Shown piece after piece: positions 36,717 through 45,450 of a stretch of 64,000 nucleotides of DNA (position 1 is the first letter of the stretch; every line of letters begins with the position of its first letter). The translations under genes were made by a program, and so were the position numbers. This stretch comes from Lachnospiraceae bacterium. Lineage in GTDB: Bacteria > Bacillota > Clostridia > Lachnospirales > Lachnospiraceae. The stretch lies in assembly GCA_017626095.1 (NCBI GenBank), contig JAGAJL010000002.1:1-64000 (forward strand), read 5' to 3'. The notes below the pieces were generated by a model. The model saw only the letters and a program-made list of their open reading frames with translations, was not told where the DNA came from and did no database searches.

Positions 36717-37745
36717 TTAGCAGTTTTCAGCAATATCATAAATCAGACGTTCGCTGTCTGCCCAGCCTAAGCAGGGGTCGGTTATGGATTTTCCATATAC
36801 ACCATCACCGATTTTCTGGCATCCTTCTTCAATATAACTTTCAATCATAACCCCTTTTACCAATCTGTGTATATCAGAGTTTAATTTACGGGAATGAAGC
36901 ACTTCTTTTACAATTCTGATTTGTTGTTCGAATTTTTTACCGGAGTTATTATGATTGGCATCAATAACAGTGGCCGGGAACATCAAGTCTCTTTCATTGT
37001 ACATTTCTAAAAGACGATTCAAATCTTCGTAATGATAGTTGGGAAGATTACGGCCGTATTGATTGACAGAACCTCTTAAAATCGTATGTGCTAAAGGGTT
37101 TCCTGTTGTCTTTACTTCCCAGTTACGATAGATGAATTCATGTGGATGCTGTGCGGCATAGACGGAATTCATCATAACGGATAAATCGCCGGAAGTCGGA
37201 TTTTTCATACCTGCGGGAACATCAAAACCGCTGACGGTCAGACGATGTTGTTGGTCTTCCACGCTACGGGCTCCGATTGCAACATAGGAAAGAAGATCAT
37301 GTACATAACGCCAGTTCTCGGGATAGAGCATTTCATCAGCTGCGGTCAGCCCGGATTCTTCAATGGCACGAATGTGCAGTTTTCTTACAGCAATGAGACC
37401 AGCCAGTAAATTGGGCTTTTTTTCAGGATCGGGCTGATGTACAAATCCTTTATAACCTTCACCGGTTGTACGGGGTTTATTTGTATAAATTCTGGGAATT
37501 AAGATACATTTGTCGGAAACCTTATCATTGATAGCAGCCAGTCTGTTGACGTAGTCGCAGACAGAATCTTCATTATCTGCGCTACAGGGACCAATGATAA
37601 CCAAAAACTTATTGCTTTCCCCGGTTATGACTTTTTTGATTTCCTCATCTCTTTTTTCCTTTAATAAAGCAAGTTTTTCCGGCATAGGGTACTGCTCACG
37701 AATTTCCGCAGGTGTCGGAAGCTTTTGTAAAAATTCAAAACTCAT
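36717..37745 (-). CDS. aroF: 3-deoxy-7-phosphoheptulonate synthase (class I)
   Basis: 342 aa. It condenses phosphoenolpyruvate and erythrose-4-phosphate, the first step of the shikimate pathway. Family sequence is continuous: VIIGPCSADN near residues 48-57, RIYTNKPRTTGEGYKGF near 84, GARSVEDQQHR and a terminal metal/substrate segment. The AroF/AroG/AroH subtype, and thus which amino acid gives feedback, cannot be told from motifs alone, so the symbol is tentative. It is monocistronic and leftward. Confidence 0.9.
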   Translation of the reverse strand: MSFEFLQKLPTPAEIREQYPMPEKLALLKEKRDEEIKKVITGESNKFLVIIGPCSADNEDSVCDYVNRLAAINDKVSDKCILIPRIYTNKPRTTGEGYKGFVHQPDPEKKPNLLAGLIAVRKLHIRAIEESGLTAADEMLYPENWRYVHDLLSYVAIGARSVEDQQHRLTVSGFDVPAGMKNPTSGDLSVMMNSVYAAQHPHEFIYRNWEVKTTGNPLAHTILRGSVNQYGRNLPNYHYEDLNRLLEMYNERDLMFPATVIDANHNNSGKKFEQQIRIVKEVLHSRKLNSDIHRLVKGVMIESYIEEGCQKIGDGVYGKSITDPCLGWADSERLIYDIAENC

Positions 37746-37853
37746 TTTTTTATCCTTCTACTTAATTTTATACTTTTTTCCTTTTTTATTATACGCCATT
37801 TTGAAAGAGTAATATTTCACAAATTCCTTGGATGTACAAAAAAGGGATATTCA

Positions 37854-39320
37854 TTATGAAATTGTATTCAGATTCCTATTGTTACGAATCAGAAAACGCC
37901 ATGAATTATTATAGTATAGATATTTTTTTAGTGCAACAAAATTCAAAATGCAGTGGACTAACTGACTTAACATTAAAAAATACAGATAGGCCTTGATGCC
38001 GTATAAGGGAACCAAAATAAATACCCCAAGCAGGCGGATGGCTATGGATGCCACATTGATAAGGAAAGATAGAGTTGCTTTTCCTAAGCCGTTTATAATA
38101 CTTGTTAATAATGTTCCTAAATATAGAAAAGGACACATGAAACTCAGGGTCCTGATAAACAGACCGGCATCGGGACTTTTAAAAATAAGTTCTCCGATCA
38201 AGGGACCGGTCAAATAGAAAAGGAACATACACAGAAAACCGAGAGCCAGACAGAATGCTGTAGATAAATAGATAGATCCGGCTATTTTTTTTCGATCCTG
38301 TTGTGCATCTGCCTCAGAAACATAGGGAAGAAGTAAAACACTGACTGAACTCGTAATAGCCTGAGGGAATAAGATCATAGGGAGGGCCATTCCTGTAAAA
38401 ACTCCATATATGCATAACGCTTCTGAAGATGTCAGACCAAAAGCTGTCAGTTTCCTTGGAAGGTATGCGGCTTCGATGCTTTGTAACAGATTCAGAACAA
38501 TACGGTTAATGCTGAGCGGAGCAGCAAGAAAAATTAATTTCTTCAGGATGTGTTTCTTCGGTCCGGAAATGGTTATATGATGTTGAAAAGCTGTTTTTTT
38601 CGATATGGTACGTGGATTTGTTTTTCTGTCCTTGCTTTTGCACAATATCACTACACTGACGAAAGAGGAAACGATTTCGGCGATGACAAGTCCTAAAACG
38701 GCAAACAGAATTCGACTTTCCGTTATGGTGTCCGGAAAGATGGAAAATAAAATAACAACACTGAATACGCGCGCAAGCTGCTCAAGCAGTTGCGTGGCAG
38801 ATGGGACGGTTGTCTGTTTGAGACCGAAATAGTAACCGTTAATGCAACTGTGGATGGCACAGAAAGGGAGCGAGAGTGCATATACACAAATGAGATTTTG
38901 ACATCTCTTTTCGGCAAGAAACAGAATAGAAATCGAATGGCTGAATTTACAAAGTATTATTCCTAGGAAGATGGAAAGTGATATGGAAATAAGAAAACCA
39001 TATAACAGGGTCAGAATGCTGCTTTTTCTTTTTCCTTCTGCCTCATAGGCTGCTACATGTTTGGAAATGGAAGTCTGAATGCCGGCGCAGGTTAACGAAA
39101 AGGATAGTGCCATAATCGGAGCAAGTAACTGATAAACGCCCATTCCTTCTTCTCCGATTTGACGGGATAAAAAAATACGGTAAAAAAACCCGATAATCCG
39201 TGTCAGGATACCGGCAGCTGTTAACATCAATGTCCCAAGAACCAATTTATTTTTTCTGATATAATTGCGCAAAAAAACACTTCCTGAGATGTTTTTTCTA
39301 TATATATGAAACTGGGACAT
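37854..39320 (-). CDS. spoVB: SpoVB-like polysaccharide/lipid flippase (MOP superfamily)
   Basis: 488 aa with about 13-14 membrane helices. The segment LTAAGILTRIIGFFYRIFLSRQIGEEGMGVYQL near residues 33-65 is the start of SpoVB/MurJ-like exporters; AIPLSINR-type and GLGKATLSF segments follow. In Bacillus SpoVB is needed for spore cortex formation, and relatives flip lipid-linked sugars. Clostridia carry several paralogues, so the exact role is inferred. Alternative starts near residue 18 or 32 are possible. It is transcribed in the same direction as, and just below, the PHP phosphatase gene. Confidence 0.82.
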   Translation of the reverse strand: MSQFHIYRKNISGSVFLRNYIRKNKLVLGTLMLTAAGILTRIIGFFYRIFLSRQIGEEGMGVYQLLAPIMALSFSLTCAGIQTSISKHVAAYEAEGKRKSSILTLLYGFLISISLSIFLGIILCKFSHSISILFLAEKRCQNLICVYALSLPFCAIHSCINGYYFGLKQTTVPSATQLLEQLARVFSVVILFSIFPDTITESRILFAVLGLVIAEIVSSFVSVVILCKSKDRKTNPRTISKKTAFQHHITISGPKKHILKKLIFLAAPLSINRIVLNLLQSIEAAYLPRKLTAFGLTSSEALCIYGVFTGMALPMILFPQAITSSVSVLLLPYVSEADAQQDRKKIAGSIYLSTAFCLALGFLCMFLFYLTGPLIGELIFKSPDAGLFIRTLSFMCPFLYLGTLLTSIINGLGKATLSFLINVASIAIRLLGVFILVPLYGIKAYLYFLMLSQLVHCILNFVALKKYLYYNNSWRFLIRNNRNLNTIS

Positions 39321-39350
39321 TGATAAGAACGAAATAAAAACGAAAACGTT

Positions 39351-40178
39351 TTATAGTTTGTGAAAAGAAGGCTGCCTGCCTATAAAAGTACAGTAATAAT
39401 TAAAACCGCATGATTTTAATATTTCGGAAGCCTTATCAAAATCAGCAGCAACATGTTCCGGATAATGTGCATCGGATCCCACCGTTATGATTTCTCCGCC
39501 TAATTCTTTGTATCTTTTTAAGATATCAATGGAAGGATTAGTGGCATTTAATGCTTTCCTGAGCCCGGAAGTGTTACATTCAATTCCTTTTTCGTTTTCA
39601 ATAATATGAGTAAGGATTCCATCAATCAGGTCGGAATAGTCAAAGTATGAAAAACGGCAGTCTGATTTAGCCGGAGCATATCTTGCAATGTAATCCAGAT
39701 GCCCATATACATCATAACCGATATAGGATTTCACATATTCGGCCATTTCCTCAAAGTATGCCCGGTAACATGCAGAAATCTCTCTTCCTTCAAAAAAAGA
39801 AGGATAGTATGGGTCAGTTCCCATACATAAATGGGAAGATGCAATAATAAAGTCGAAATCATAGGATTTGGATAGAATAATATTCTTTTTCATGCAGCTT
39901 TTTTGCAAGCCGATTTCGATACCAAATAATACTTTGATCTGCTCTGCATATTTGTCCCGTAAACGCAGCAGTTCATAAAGATAGGAATCCACATTTAAAA
40001 GAAACGTGTCTTCATTGATGTTTTCATCGGGAACATCCGGAAAATCAAAGTCGTTATGCTCGGTAAAACACATGGATTTCAGCCCTTTTTCAATACCGGA
40101 TAGAATCATTTGTTCCATAGGGACATGACAATCTCCGGAAAAAGAAGAATGAAGATGAAAATCGGATTGAATACTCAT
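39351..40178 (-). CDS. hisJ: PHP-domain histidinol-phosphatase family protein
   Basis: 275 aa. Metal-binding residues of the PHP fold are visible: DFHLHSSFSGD (residues 6-16), FTEHNDFD near 39, EIGLQ near 88, SSHLC near 114, YGHLDYI near 159 and a final GSDAHYPEHV near 236-245. HisJ/HisK-type enzymes dephosphorylate histidinol phosphate in histidine synthesis. No other his genes are near, so another phosphate-ester substrate is possible. It lies upstream of spoVB on the same strand with a 30-base gap. Confidence 0.8.
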   Translation of the reverse strand: MSIQSDFHLHSSFSGDCHVPMEQMILSGIEKGLKSMCFTEHNDFDFPDVPDENINEDTFLLNVDSYLYELLRLRDKYAEQIKVLFGIEIGLQKSCMKKNIILSKSYDFDFIIASSHLCMGTDPYYPSFFEGREISACYRAYFEEMAEYVKSYIGYDVYGHLDYIARYAPAKSDCRFSYFDYSDLIDGILTHIIENEKGIECNTSGLRKALNATNPSIDILKRYKELGGEIITVGSDAHYPEHVAADFDKASEILKSCGFNYYCTFIGRQPSFHKL

Positions 40179-40320
40179 AACTTAGTCCTGCCTTTCGATT
40201 TTTAAATCAAAACCATCATATCATAATGCGATACCATGGTCAAAATACCTTTTGATTATAACATCGTAATATATATTCAGAAAAAAGGGCAAATTCTTTG
40301 ATTTTCTTTTGAATTATGTC

Positions 40321-40349
40321 TTGATATTTTGGGACAAATTATGTACAAT
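40321..40349 (+). promoter_or_regulatory. Sigma-A promoter of gap
   Basis: TTGATA (40321-40326), 17-base spacer, TACAAT (40344-40349), about 88 bases before the gap ATG, leaving a long leader. Confidence 0.7.
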
Positions 40350-40436
40350 AAGTGTGCTGACAAAATTCTGATAATGTGCATTCATGCGGATTTTCAGAAT
40401 AATATATTAAAATTCATTTTAGGAGGAATTACAAAA

Positions 40437-41438
40437 ATGGCAGTAAAAGTAGCAATTAATGGTTTTGGCCGTATCGGTCGTCTTGCATTCAGACAGATGT
40501 TTGGTGCTGAAGGTTATGAAGTAGTAGCAATCAACGATTTAACATCACCTAAGATGTTAGCTCACCTTCTTAAATATGACTCTTCACAGGGTAAATATGC
40601 AAAAGCTGATACAGTAGTAGCTGGTGAAGATTCTATCACAGTTGATGGAAAAACATTAAAAATCTACAAAGAGCCCGATGCAAACAACTGTCCTTGGGGA
40701 GAACTTGGAGTAGACGTTGTTCTTGAATGTTCAGGTTTCTATACATCAAAAGAAAAAGCACAGGCTCATATCAACGCTGGTGCAAAGAAAGTTGTTATTT
40801 CTGCTCCTGCAGGAAATGACCTTCCTACAATCGTTTACAATGTAAACCATACAACATTAACAGCAGATGACAAAATCATCTCAGCTGCTTCTTGTACAAC
40901 AAACTGCTTAGCTCCTATGGCAAAAGCATTAAATGACTTAGCTGGTATCAAATCCGGTATCATGAGCACAATTCATGCTTATACAGGTGATCAGATGATC
41001 CTTGACGGACCTCAGAGAAAAGGTGACTTAAGAAGATCTCGTGCAGGTGCTGTAAATATCGTTCCTAACTCAACAGGTGCTGCAAAAGCTATCGGTTTAG
41101 TTATCCCTGAATTAAACGGCAAATTAATCGGATCTGCTCAGCGTGTTCCTACTCCTACAGGTTCTACAACAATCTTAGTAGCTACAGTAGAAAAATCTGT
41201 AACAAAAGAAGAAATCAATGCAGCTATGAAAGCAGCAGCTACAGAATCATTCGGTTACAACGAAGAAGAAATCGTTTCTTCAGATATCGTTGGATCAACA
41301 TATGGTTCAATCTTCGATGCAACACAGACAATGGTTGGCGAAGACAACTTAGTACAGGTTGTTTCTTGGTACGACAACGAAAACAGCTACACATCTCAGA
41401 TGGTTCGTACAATCAAATACTTTGCTGAATTAGCATAA
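40437..41438 (+). CDS. gap: Glyceraldehyde-3-phosphate dehydrogenase (type I)
   Basis: 333 aa from the ATG after an AGGAGG site; the in-frame extension upstream covers the promoter and is rejected. It oxidises glyceraldehyde-3-phosphate with NAD+ in glycolysis. NAD-binding [14 protein letters not shown] is at residues 6-19 and the catalytic cysteine in [12 protein letters not shown] near 148-159. Codon choice is strongly biased (many ACA, GCT and TTA codons, few rare ones) compared with neighbours, as expected for a very highly expressed gene. It has its own promoter and terminator. Confidence 0.98.
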   Translation: MAVKVAINGFGRIGRLAFRQMFGAEGYEVVAINDLTSPKMLAHLLKYDSSQGKYAKADTVVAGEDSITVDGKTLKIYKEPDANNCPWGELGVDVVLECSGFYTSKEKAQAHINAGAKKVVISAPAGNDLPTIVYNVNHTTLTADDKIISAASCTTNCLAPMAKALNDLAGIKSGIMSTIHAYTGDQMILDGPQRKGDLRRSRAGAVNIVPNSTGAAKAIGLVIPELNGKLIGSAQRVPTPTGSTTILVATVEKSVTKEEINAAMKAAATESFGYNEEEIVSSDIVGSTYGSIFDATQTMVGEDNLVQVVSWYDNENSYTSQMVRTIKYFAELA

Positions 41439-41469
41439 TTTGAGTTGAACGAATTTTATTTAAGACCTT

Positions 41470-41504
41470 AAAGGGTCCGGTCTTTTGGACCGGGCCCTTT
41501 TTTA
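41470..41504 (+). terminator. Intrinsic terminator between gap and pgk
   Basis: AAAGGGTCCGGTC pairs with GACCGGGCCCTTT (one bulge), loop TTTTG, then a T run. It probably makes gap mRNA more abundant than pgk. Confidence 0.88.
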
Positions 41505-41571
41505 TTCACATTATGATTCGTATGGTTATGGTGTGAGTGATTTAACAAAATAATATAAGGAGGCATTTCAA

Positions 41572-42804
41572 ATGTCATTAAACAAAAAATCAGTTGATGA
41601 TATCAACGTAAAAGGCAAACGCGTATTGGTTAGATGCGATTTTAATGTTCCGTTAAAAGACGGCGTGATTACAGATGAAACACGTATTAAAGCAGCTCTT
41701 CCCACAATTGAAAAATTAATCAAAGATGGTGGTAAAGTTATTCTTTGCTCACATCTTGGCAAAGTTAAAAACGGTCCCAACGAAGGCGAATCTTTAGCAC
41801 CTGTTGCCGTTAGATTATCTGAAAAATTAGGCAAAGAAGTAAAATTCGTTGCTGATTACAATGTAACAGGCGAAGCAGCTACTGCAGCCGTTGCAGCTAT
41901 GAATGAAGGAGATGTTGTATTACTTCAGAATACCCGTTTCCGTGGAAAAGAAGAAACAAAACCTACAGAGGCAGGCGAAGCTTTCGCAAAAGAGTTAGCT
42001 GATCTTGCTGATGTATATGTATGTGATGCATTTGGTTCTGCTCACAGAGCTCATGCTTCCGTAGCTGTTGTTACCAAATACATCTCTGAAAAAGGTGGCG
42101 AGAATGCAGTAGGCTACTTAATGCAGAAAGAAATCGACTTCCTTGGAAATGCAGTAGAGAATCCGGTACGTCCTTTCGTTGCTATCCTTGGTGGTGCTAA
42201 AGTTGCTGATAAATTAAATGTTATCAATAACTTACTTGAAAAATGCGATACTTTAATCATTGGTGGTGGTATGGCATTCACATTCTTAAAAGCACAGGGT
42301 TATGAAATCGGTAACTCATTAGTGGATGATGAAAAGCTTGATTACTGTAAAGAAATGATGGCAAAAGCTGAAAAATTAGGAAAGAAATTATTACTTCCTA
42401 TTGACACAGCAGTTGCTGATGGTTTCCCGAATCCAATCGATGCTGAAATCGAAGTTGAATATGTTGATTCTACTAAGATCCCTGCTGACAAAGAAGGTCT
42501 TGATATCGGACCTAAGACACAGGAATTATTTGCACAGGCTGCAAAAGAAGCTAAGACAGTTGTATGGAACGGACCGATGGGTGTATTCGAAAATCCTACA
42601 CTTGCAAAAGGTACTATCGCTGTAGCAAAAGCTTTGGCAGAAACAGATGCAACAACAATTATCGGTGGTGGCGACTCGGCTGCAGCATGTAACCAGTTAG
42701 GTTTTGCTGACAAGATGAGCCATATTTCTACCGGTGGTGGAGCTTCCCTTGAATTCTTAGAGGGTAAAGAACTTCCCGGTGTTGTAGCAGCTGACGATAA
42801 ATAA
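41572..42804 (+). CDS. pgk: Phosphoglycerate kinase
   Basis: 410 aa. It transfers phosphate from 1,3-bisphosphoglycerate to ADP. The N-domain signature [17 protein letters not shown] is near residues 14-30; [14 protein letters not shown] near 203 and the C-terminal [13 protein letters not shown] near 363-375 are nucleotide-binding parts. AAGGAGG precedes the ATG. The gene is followed by an unusual repeat-rich 318-base spacer before tpiA, and its last codons are repeated 115 bases downstream. Confidence 0.97.
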   Translation: MSLNKKSVDDINVKGKRVLVRCDFNVPLKDGVITDETRIKAALPTIEKLIKDGGKVILCSHLGKVKNGPNEGESLAPVAVRLSEKLGKEVKFVADYNVTGEAATAAVAAMNEGDVVLLQNTRFRGKEETKPTEAGEAFAKELADLADVYVCDAFGSAHRAHASVAVVTKYISEKGGENAVGYLMQKEIDFLGNAVENPVRPFVAILGGAKVADKLNVINNLLEKCDTLIIGGGMAFTFLKAQGYEIGNSLVDDEKLDYCKEMMAKAEKLGKKLLLPIDTAVADGFPNPIDAEIEVEYVDSTKIPADKEGLDIGPKTQELFAQAAKEAKTVVWNGPMGVFENPTLAKGTIAVAKALAETDATTIIGGGDSAAACNQLGFADKMSHISTGGGASLEFLEGKELPGVVAADDK

Positions 42805-42933
42805 GCACTTAACGAAAACGAACCGAAGGTGAAGTTTGAGTTTAGTGCGAACTATGCAGCGACACTTAATGAGAACAAGTCGAAGACGCAGTTCGAATTT
42901 AGTGGAGTCGTATAAATAAGCACTTAACGAAAA
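42797..42933. repeat. 22-base direct repeat bounding a 115-base hairpin-rich unit after pgk
   Basis: The sequence ATAAATAAGCACTTAACGAA (plus AA) occurs exactly at 42797-42818, including the pgk stop codon, and again at 42912-42933. Between them are two related palindromic units: 42805-42848 (GCACTTAA ... TTTAGTGC) and 42863-42904 (CACTTAAT ... ATTTAGTG). Confidence 0.8.
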
Positions 42934-42954
42934 GAGCGATAATAATGAGGAAAG

Positions 42955-43090
42955 TATACAGTGTATGCAAGCTTGCTTGTAATACACTGTATATTTGACG
43001 AATATGACGGTTGAGCAATATGCACGAAGTGCAAAATATTGCGAAAACCGGCAGGATTGCGAGAGCGAAGCGGAGCAATCCGTATCGCTC
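42955..43090. repeat. Cluster of palindromes before tpiA
   Basis: Three successive hairpins: TATACAGTGTAT/ATACACTGTATA (42955-42993) around a central GCAAGCTTGC; GCAATAT/AATATTGC (about 43015-43042) with an inner GCACGAAGTGC; and GATTGCGAGAGC ... GCAATCCGTATC (about 43054-43087). Together with the preceding repeat they fill the whole pgk-tpiA gap. The last unit resembles one after gpmI (50061-50110). Confidence 0.75.
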
Positions 43091-43122
43091 GCAAATATTA
43101 TATAAAAAGGAGAACCATTACA

Positions 43123-43869
43123 ATGGCTAGAAGAAGAATTATTGCCGGAAACTGGAAAATGAACATGACTCCCAGTCAGGCAGTTGAATTAGTAGCAACA
43201 TTAAAAGATTTAGTAGTTAATCCTGATGTTGATGTCGTATATTGCGTACCTGCAATCGATATCGTTCCCGTAGCAGAAGCTATCAAAGGAACAAATGTAG
43301 AGCTTGGTGCTGAAAACTTCTATATTGAAGATAAAGGTGCTTTTACAGGTGAAATCTCTGCTCCTATGTTAAAAGAAGCAGGCGTAAAATATATCATTAT
43401 CGGACATTCTGAAAGAAGAGATATCTTTGGTGAAAATGATATCTTAATCAACCAGAAAGTGAAAAAAGCATTCGCTTCCGGTCTTTCACCTATCCTTTGC
43501 TGTGGTGAGTCACTTGCTCTTCGAAAAGCAGGTACTTATACAGAATGGATTAAGAGACAGATTACATGGGATCTTGATGGTGTAACCGCTGATCAGGTAA
43601 AAGAACTGGTTATTGCTTACGAACCTATCTGGGCTATTGGTACAGGTGAGACTGCTACAGCAGACCAGGCTGAAGAAGTATGTAAGATGATTCGTGAAAC
43701 AATTGCTGAGCTTTATGATGATGCTACAGCAGAAGCTGTACGTATTCAGTACGGCGGATCCATGAATGCAGGAAATGCAGCTGAATTACTGGCTAAACCC
43801 AATATCGATGGTGGATTAATCGGTGGTGCTGCATTAAAGCCTGATTTTGGTCAGATCGTTAATGCATAA
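43123..43869 (+). CDS. tpiA: Triose-phosphate isomerase
   Basis: 248 aa from the ATG after AAAAGGAGAAC; upstream in-frame codons lie in the repeat cluster and are rejected. It interconverts dihydroxyacetone phosphate and glyceraldehyde-3-phosphate. IIAGNWKMN is at residues 5-13, the catalytic His in IIGHSERR near 94 and the catalytic Glu in [11 protein letters not shown] near 163-173, all intact. Codon use is biased like gap and pgk. A strong terminator lies at 44021. Confidence 0.97.
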   Translation: MARRRIIAGNWKMNMTPSQAVELVATLKDLVVNPDVDVVYCVPAIDIVPVAEAIKGTNVELGAENFYIEDKGAFTGEISAPMLKEAGVKYIIIGHSERRDIFGENDILINQKVKKAFASGLSPILCCGESLALRKAGTYTEWIKRQITWDLDGVTADQVKELVIAYEPIWAIGTGETATADQAEEVCKMIRETIAELYDDATAEAVRIQYGGSMNAGNAAELLAKPNIDGGLIGGAALKPDFGQIVNA

Positions 43870-44020
43870 TAGTGGTCGAGTGATTTTTGTGATTTAGTCA
43901 TTCGATGATATGATATAAAAACGTTTTCCGGACATCAATGCATTTTTTGCATAGATAATGGTTTGTTCATATTTATTCAAATTATAATGGAAAATGATTA
44001 TATTTTATAAAAGATGAAAA

Positions 44021-44065
44021 TAAAAGACGTTTCAGGTTGTGCGTTTCCTGAAACGTCTTTTTTAT
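44021..44065. terminator. Terminator between tpiA and the convergent cation-efflux gene
   Basis: Stem AAAGACGTTTCAGG with its complement CCTGAAACGTCTTT, 9-base loop, A run on the left and T run on the right; likely bidirectional. Confidence 0.9.
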
Positions 44066-44107
44066 TAGTAAAGACTGACATAATAATATATTTGGGATTA
44101 ATACATT

Positions 44108-45274
44108 TTACAAATCACCTTTGTCGATATTGATTACACCGTTGAAATTCCCTTCAAGAGCGGAGAGTTTGTTGCGGATAAAATCCAGTACATATTCATC
44201 CTTATATTGGTAGTCAAAGGGGAGCACAATATCAAAAATAATATTGGTATGTGTAGGACCTTTTACAACCCGGAAATCATGGAAATGAATATTGGGATCC
44301 AGTTCATCAATCAGTTTTCTGACTTTTTCTTTTAATTCATCTGTATAAGGGTCATTAACCAGAATGGGATCCATATGGATAACTGCCTGACAATTGCATT
44401 GTTCCTGAATTTCATTCTCTATCCGGTCAATTAAATCATGGATTTCCATAATATCACCCTTGGAATCGACTTCGGCATGAAGAGATGCCATGATACGTCC
44501 CGGACCATAGTCATGTACAATCATATCGTGAATACCAAGTATTTCTTCATGGGACATAACCAGATCTTTGATTTGATCCACAAATTCCGGTTTTGGAGGC
44601 TGCCCCAAAAGAGGAGAAATGGTTTCTTTTGCAGCATTGCATCCGGAATATAAAATAAAGAAACCGACTAAGACACCACAATAGGCATCGATATTTAAGC
44701 CTGTAAATTGATAAATTAAAGTGGAGAGTAATACAACAAATGTTGCAATCGTATCACTTAATGAATCGGTGGCAGTTGCAGACATCACAACCGATTCGAT
44801 TTTCTTGCCGATGGAACGGTTATAAGAAAACATGTATATTTTTACTAAAATGGATGCAACAAGAATGGCGACAGTAATCATATCACACGTCATTTCCTGT
44901 GGATGAATAATTTTTTCAAAAGAACTTTTGATTAATTCAAATCCCATAAATACAATGGCAATGGATATCAGTAAACCGGCTATGTATTCGACACGTCCAT
45001 GTCCGTATGGATGATCTTTGTCAGGCTTTTGCTCGGATATTTTAAATCCAATCAAAGTTATGGCGGAAGATGCTGCATCAGATAAGTTGTTGACGGCATC
45101 TGCAATAATAGCAATGGAATTGCTGAGTAGTCCGGCAATCAATTTGCCGACAAACAGGCAGATGTTTAAAAAAATACCAAATCCGCCACATAGTTTTCCG
45201 TAAGCGGAACGGGTATTGGGATTTTGATATTGATCCTTGTCTTTTATGAAGATATTGCTTAATAATGTAATCAT
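44108..45274 (-). CDS. Cation diffusion facilitator family transporter
   Basis: 388 aa. Six membrane helices (about residues 25-210) are followed by a cytoplasmic domain. The metal site motifs are in IADAVNNLSDAASS near 57-70 (with HPYGHGRVEYI just after) and SATATDSLSDT near 166; the paired Asp residues match Zn2+/Mn2+/Fe2+ exporters of the CDF family. A C-terminal extension beyond the usual length (about 300 aa) forms a second ferredoxin-like regulatory region. Substrate metal is not determined. It breaks the glycolytic gene cluster on the opposite strand. Confidence 0.9.
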   Translation of the reverse strand: MITLLSNIFIKDKDQYQNPNTRSAYGKLCGGFGIFLNICLFVGKLIAGLLSNSIAIIADAVNNLSDAASSAITLIGFKISEQKPDKDHPYGHGRVEYIAGLLISIAIVFMGFELIKSSFEKIIHPQEMTCDMITVAILVASILVKIYMFSYNRSIGKKIESVVMSATATDSLSDTIATFVVLLSTLIYQFTGLNIDAYCGVLVGFFILYSGCNAAKETISPLLGQPPKPEFVDQIKDLVMSHEEILGIHDMIVHDYGPGRIMASLHAEVDSKGDIMEIHDLIDRIENEIQEQCNCQAVIHMDPILVNDPYTDELKEKVRKLIDELDPNIHFHDFRVVKGPTHTNIIFDIVLPFDYQYKDEYVLDFIRNKLSALEGNFNGVINIDKGDL

Positions 45275-45450
45275 TTGTTTCTTTCCTTATCAATATATTT
45301 TATTTGTTTTTGTTTTTCGAAGTCAGACATGAATTCTGTTTAGAAGATAAACAATCTGATTTTTTAATCTGCATAAACATCATTTTATCCTTTCAAAACC
45401 CACTTGTAAATATGAAATTTTGGTGCTAGTATTTCTCTGAGGGTGGACAA

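Noticed and set aside
40329..40436. 36-residue N-terminal extension of gap
   Set aside because: It includes promoter and leader sequence; the ATG at 40437 has a perfect AGGAGG and gives the standard N-terminus.
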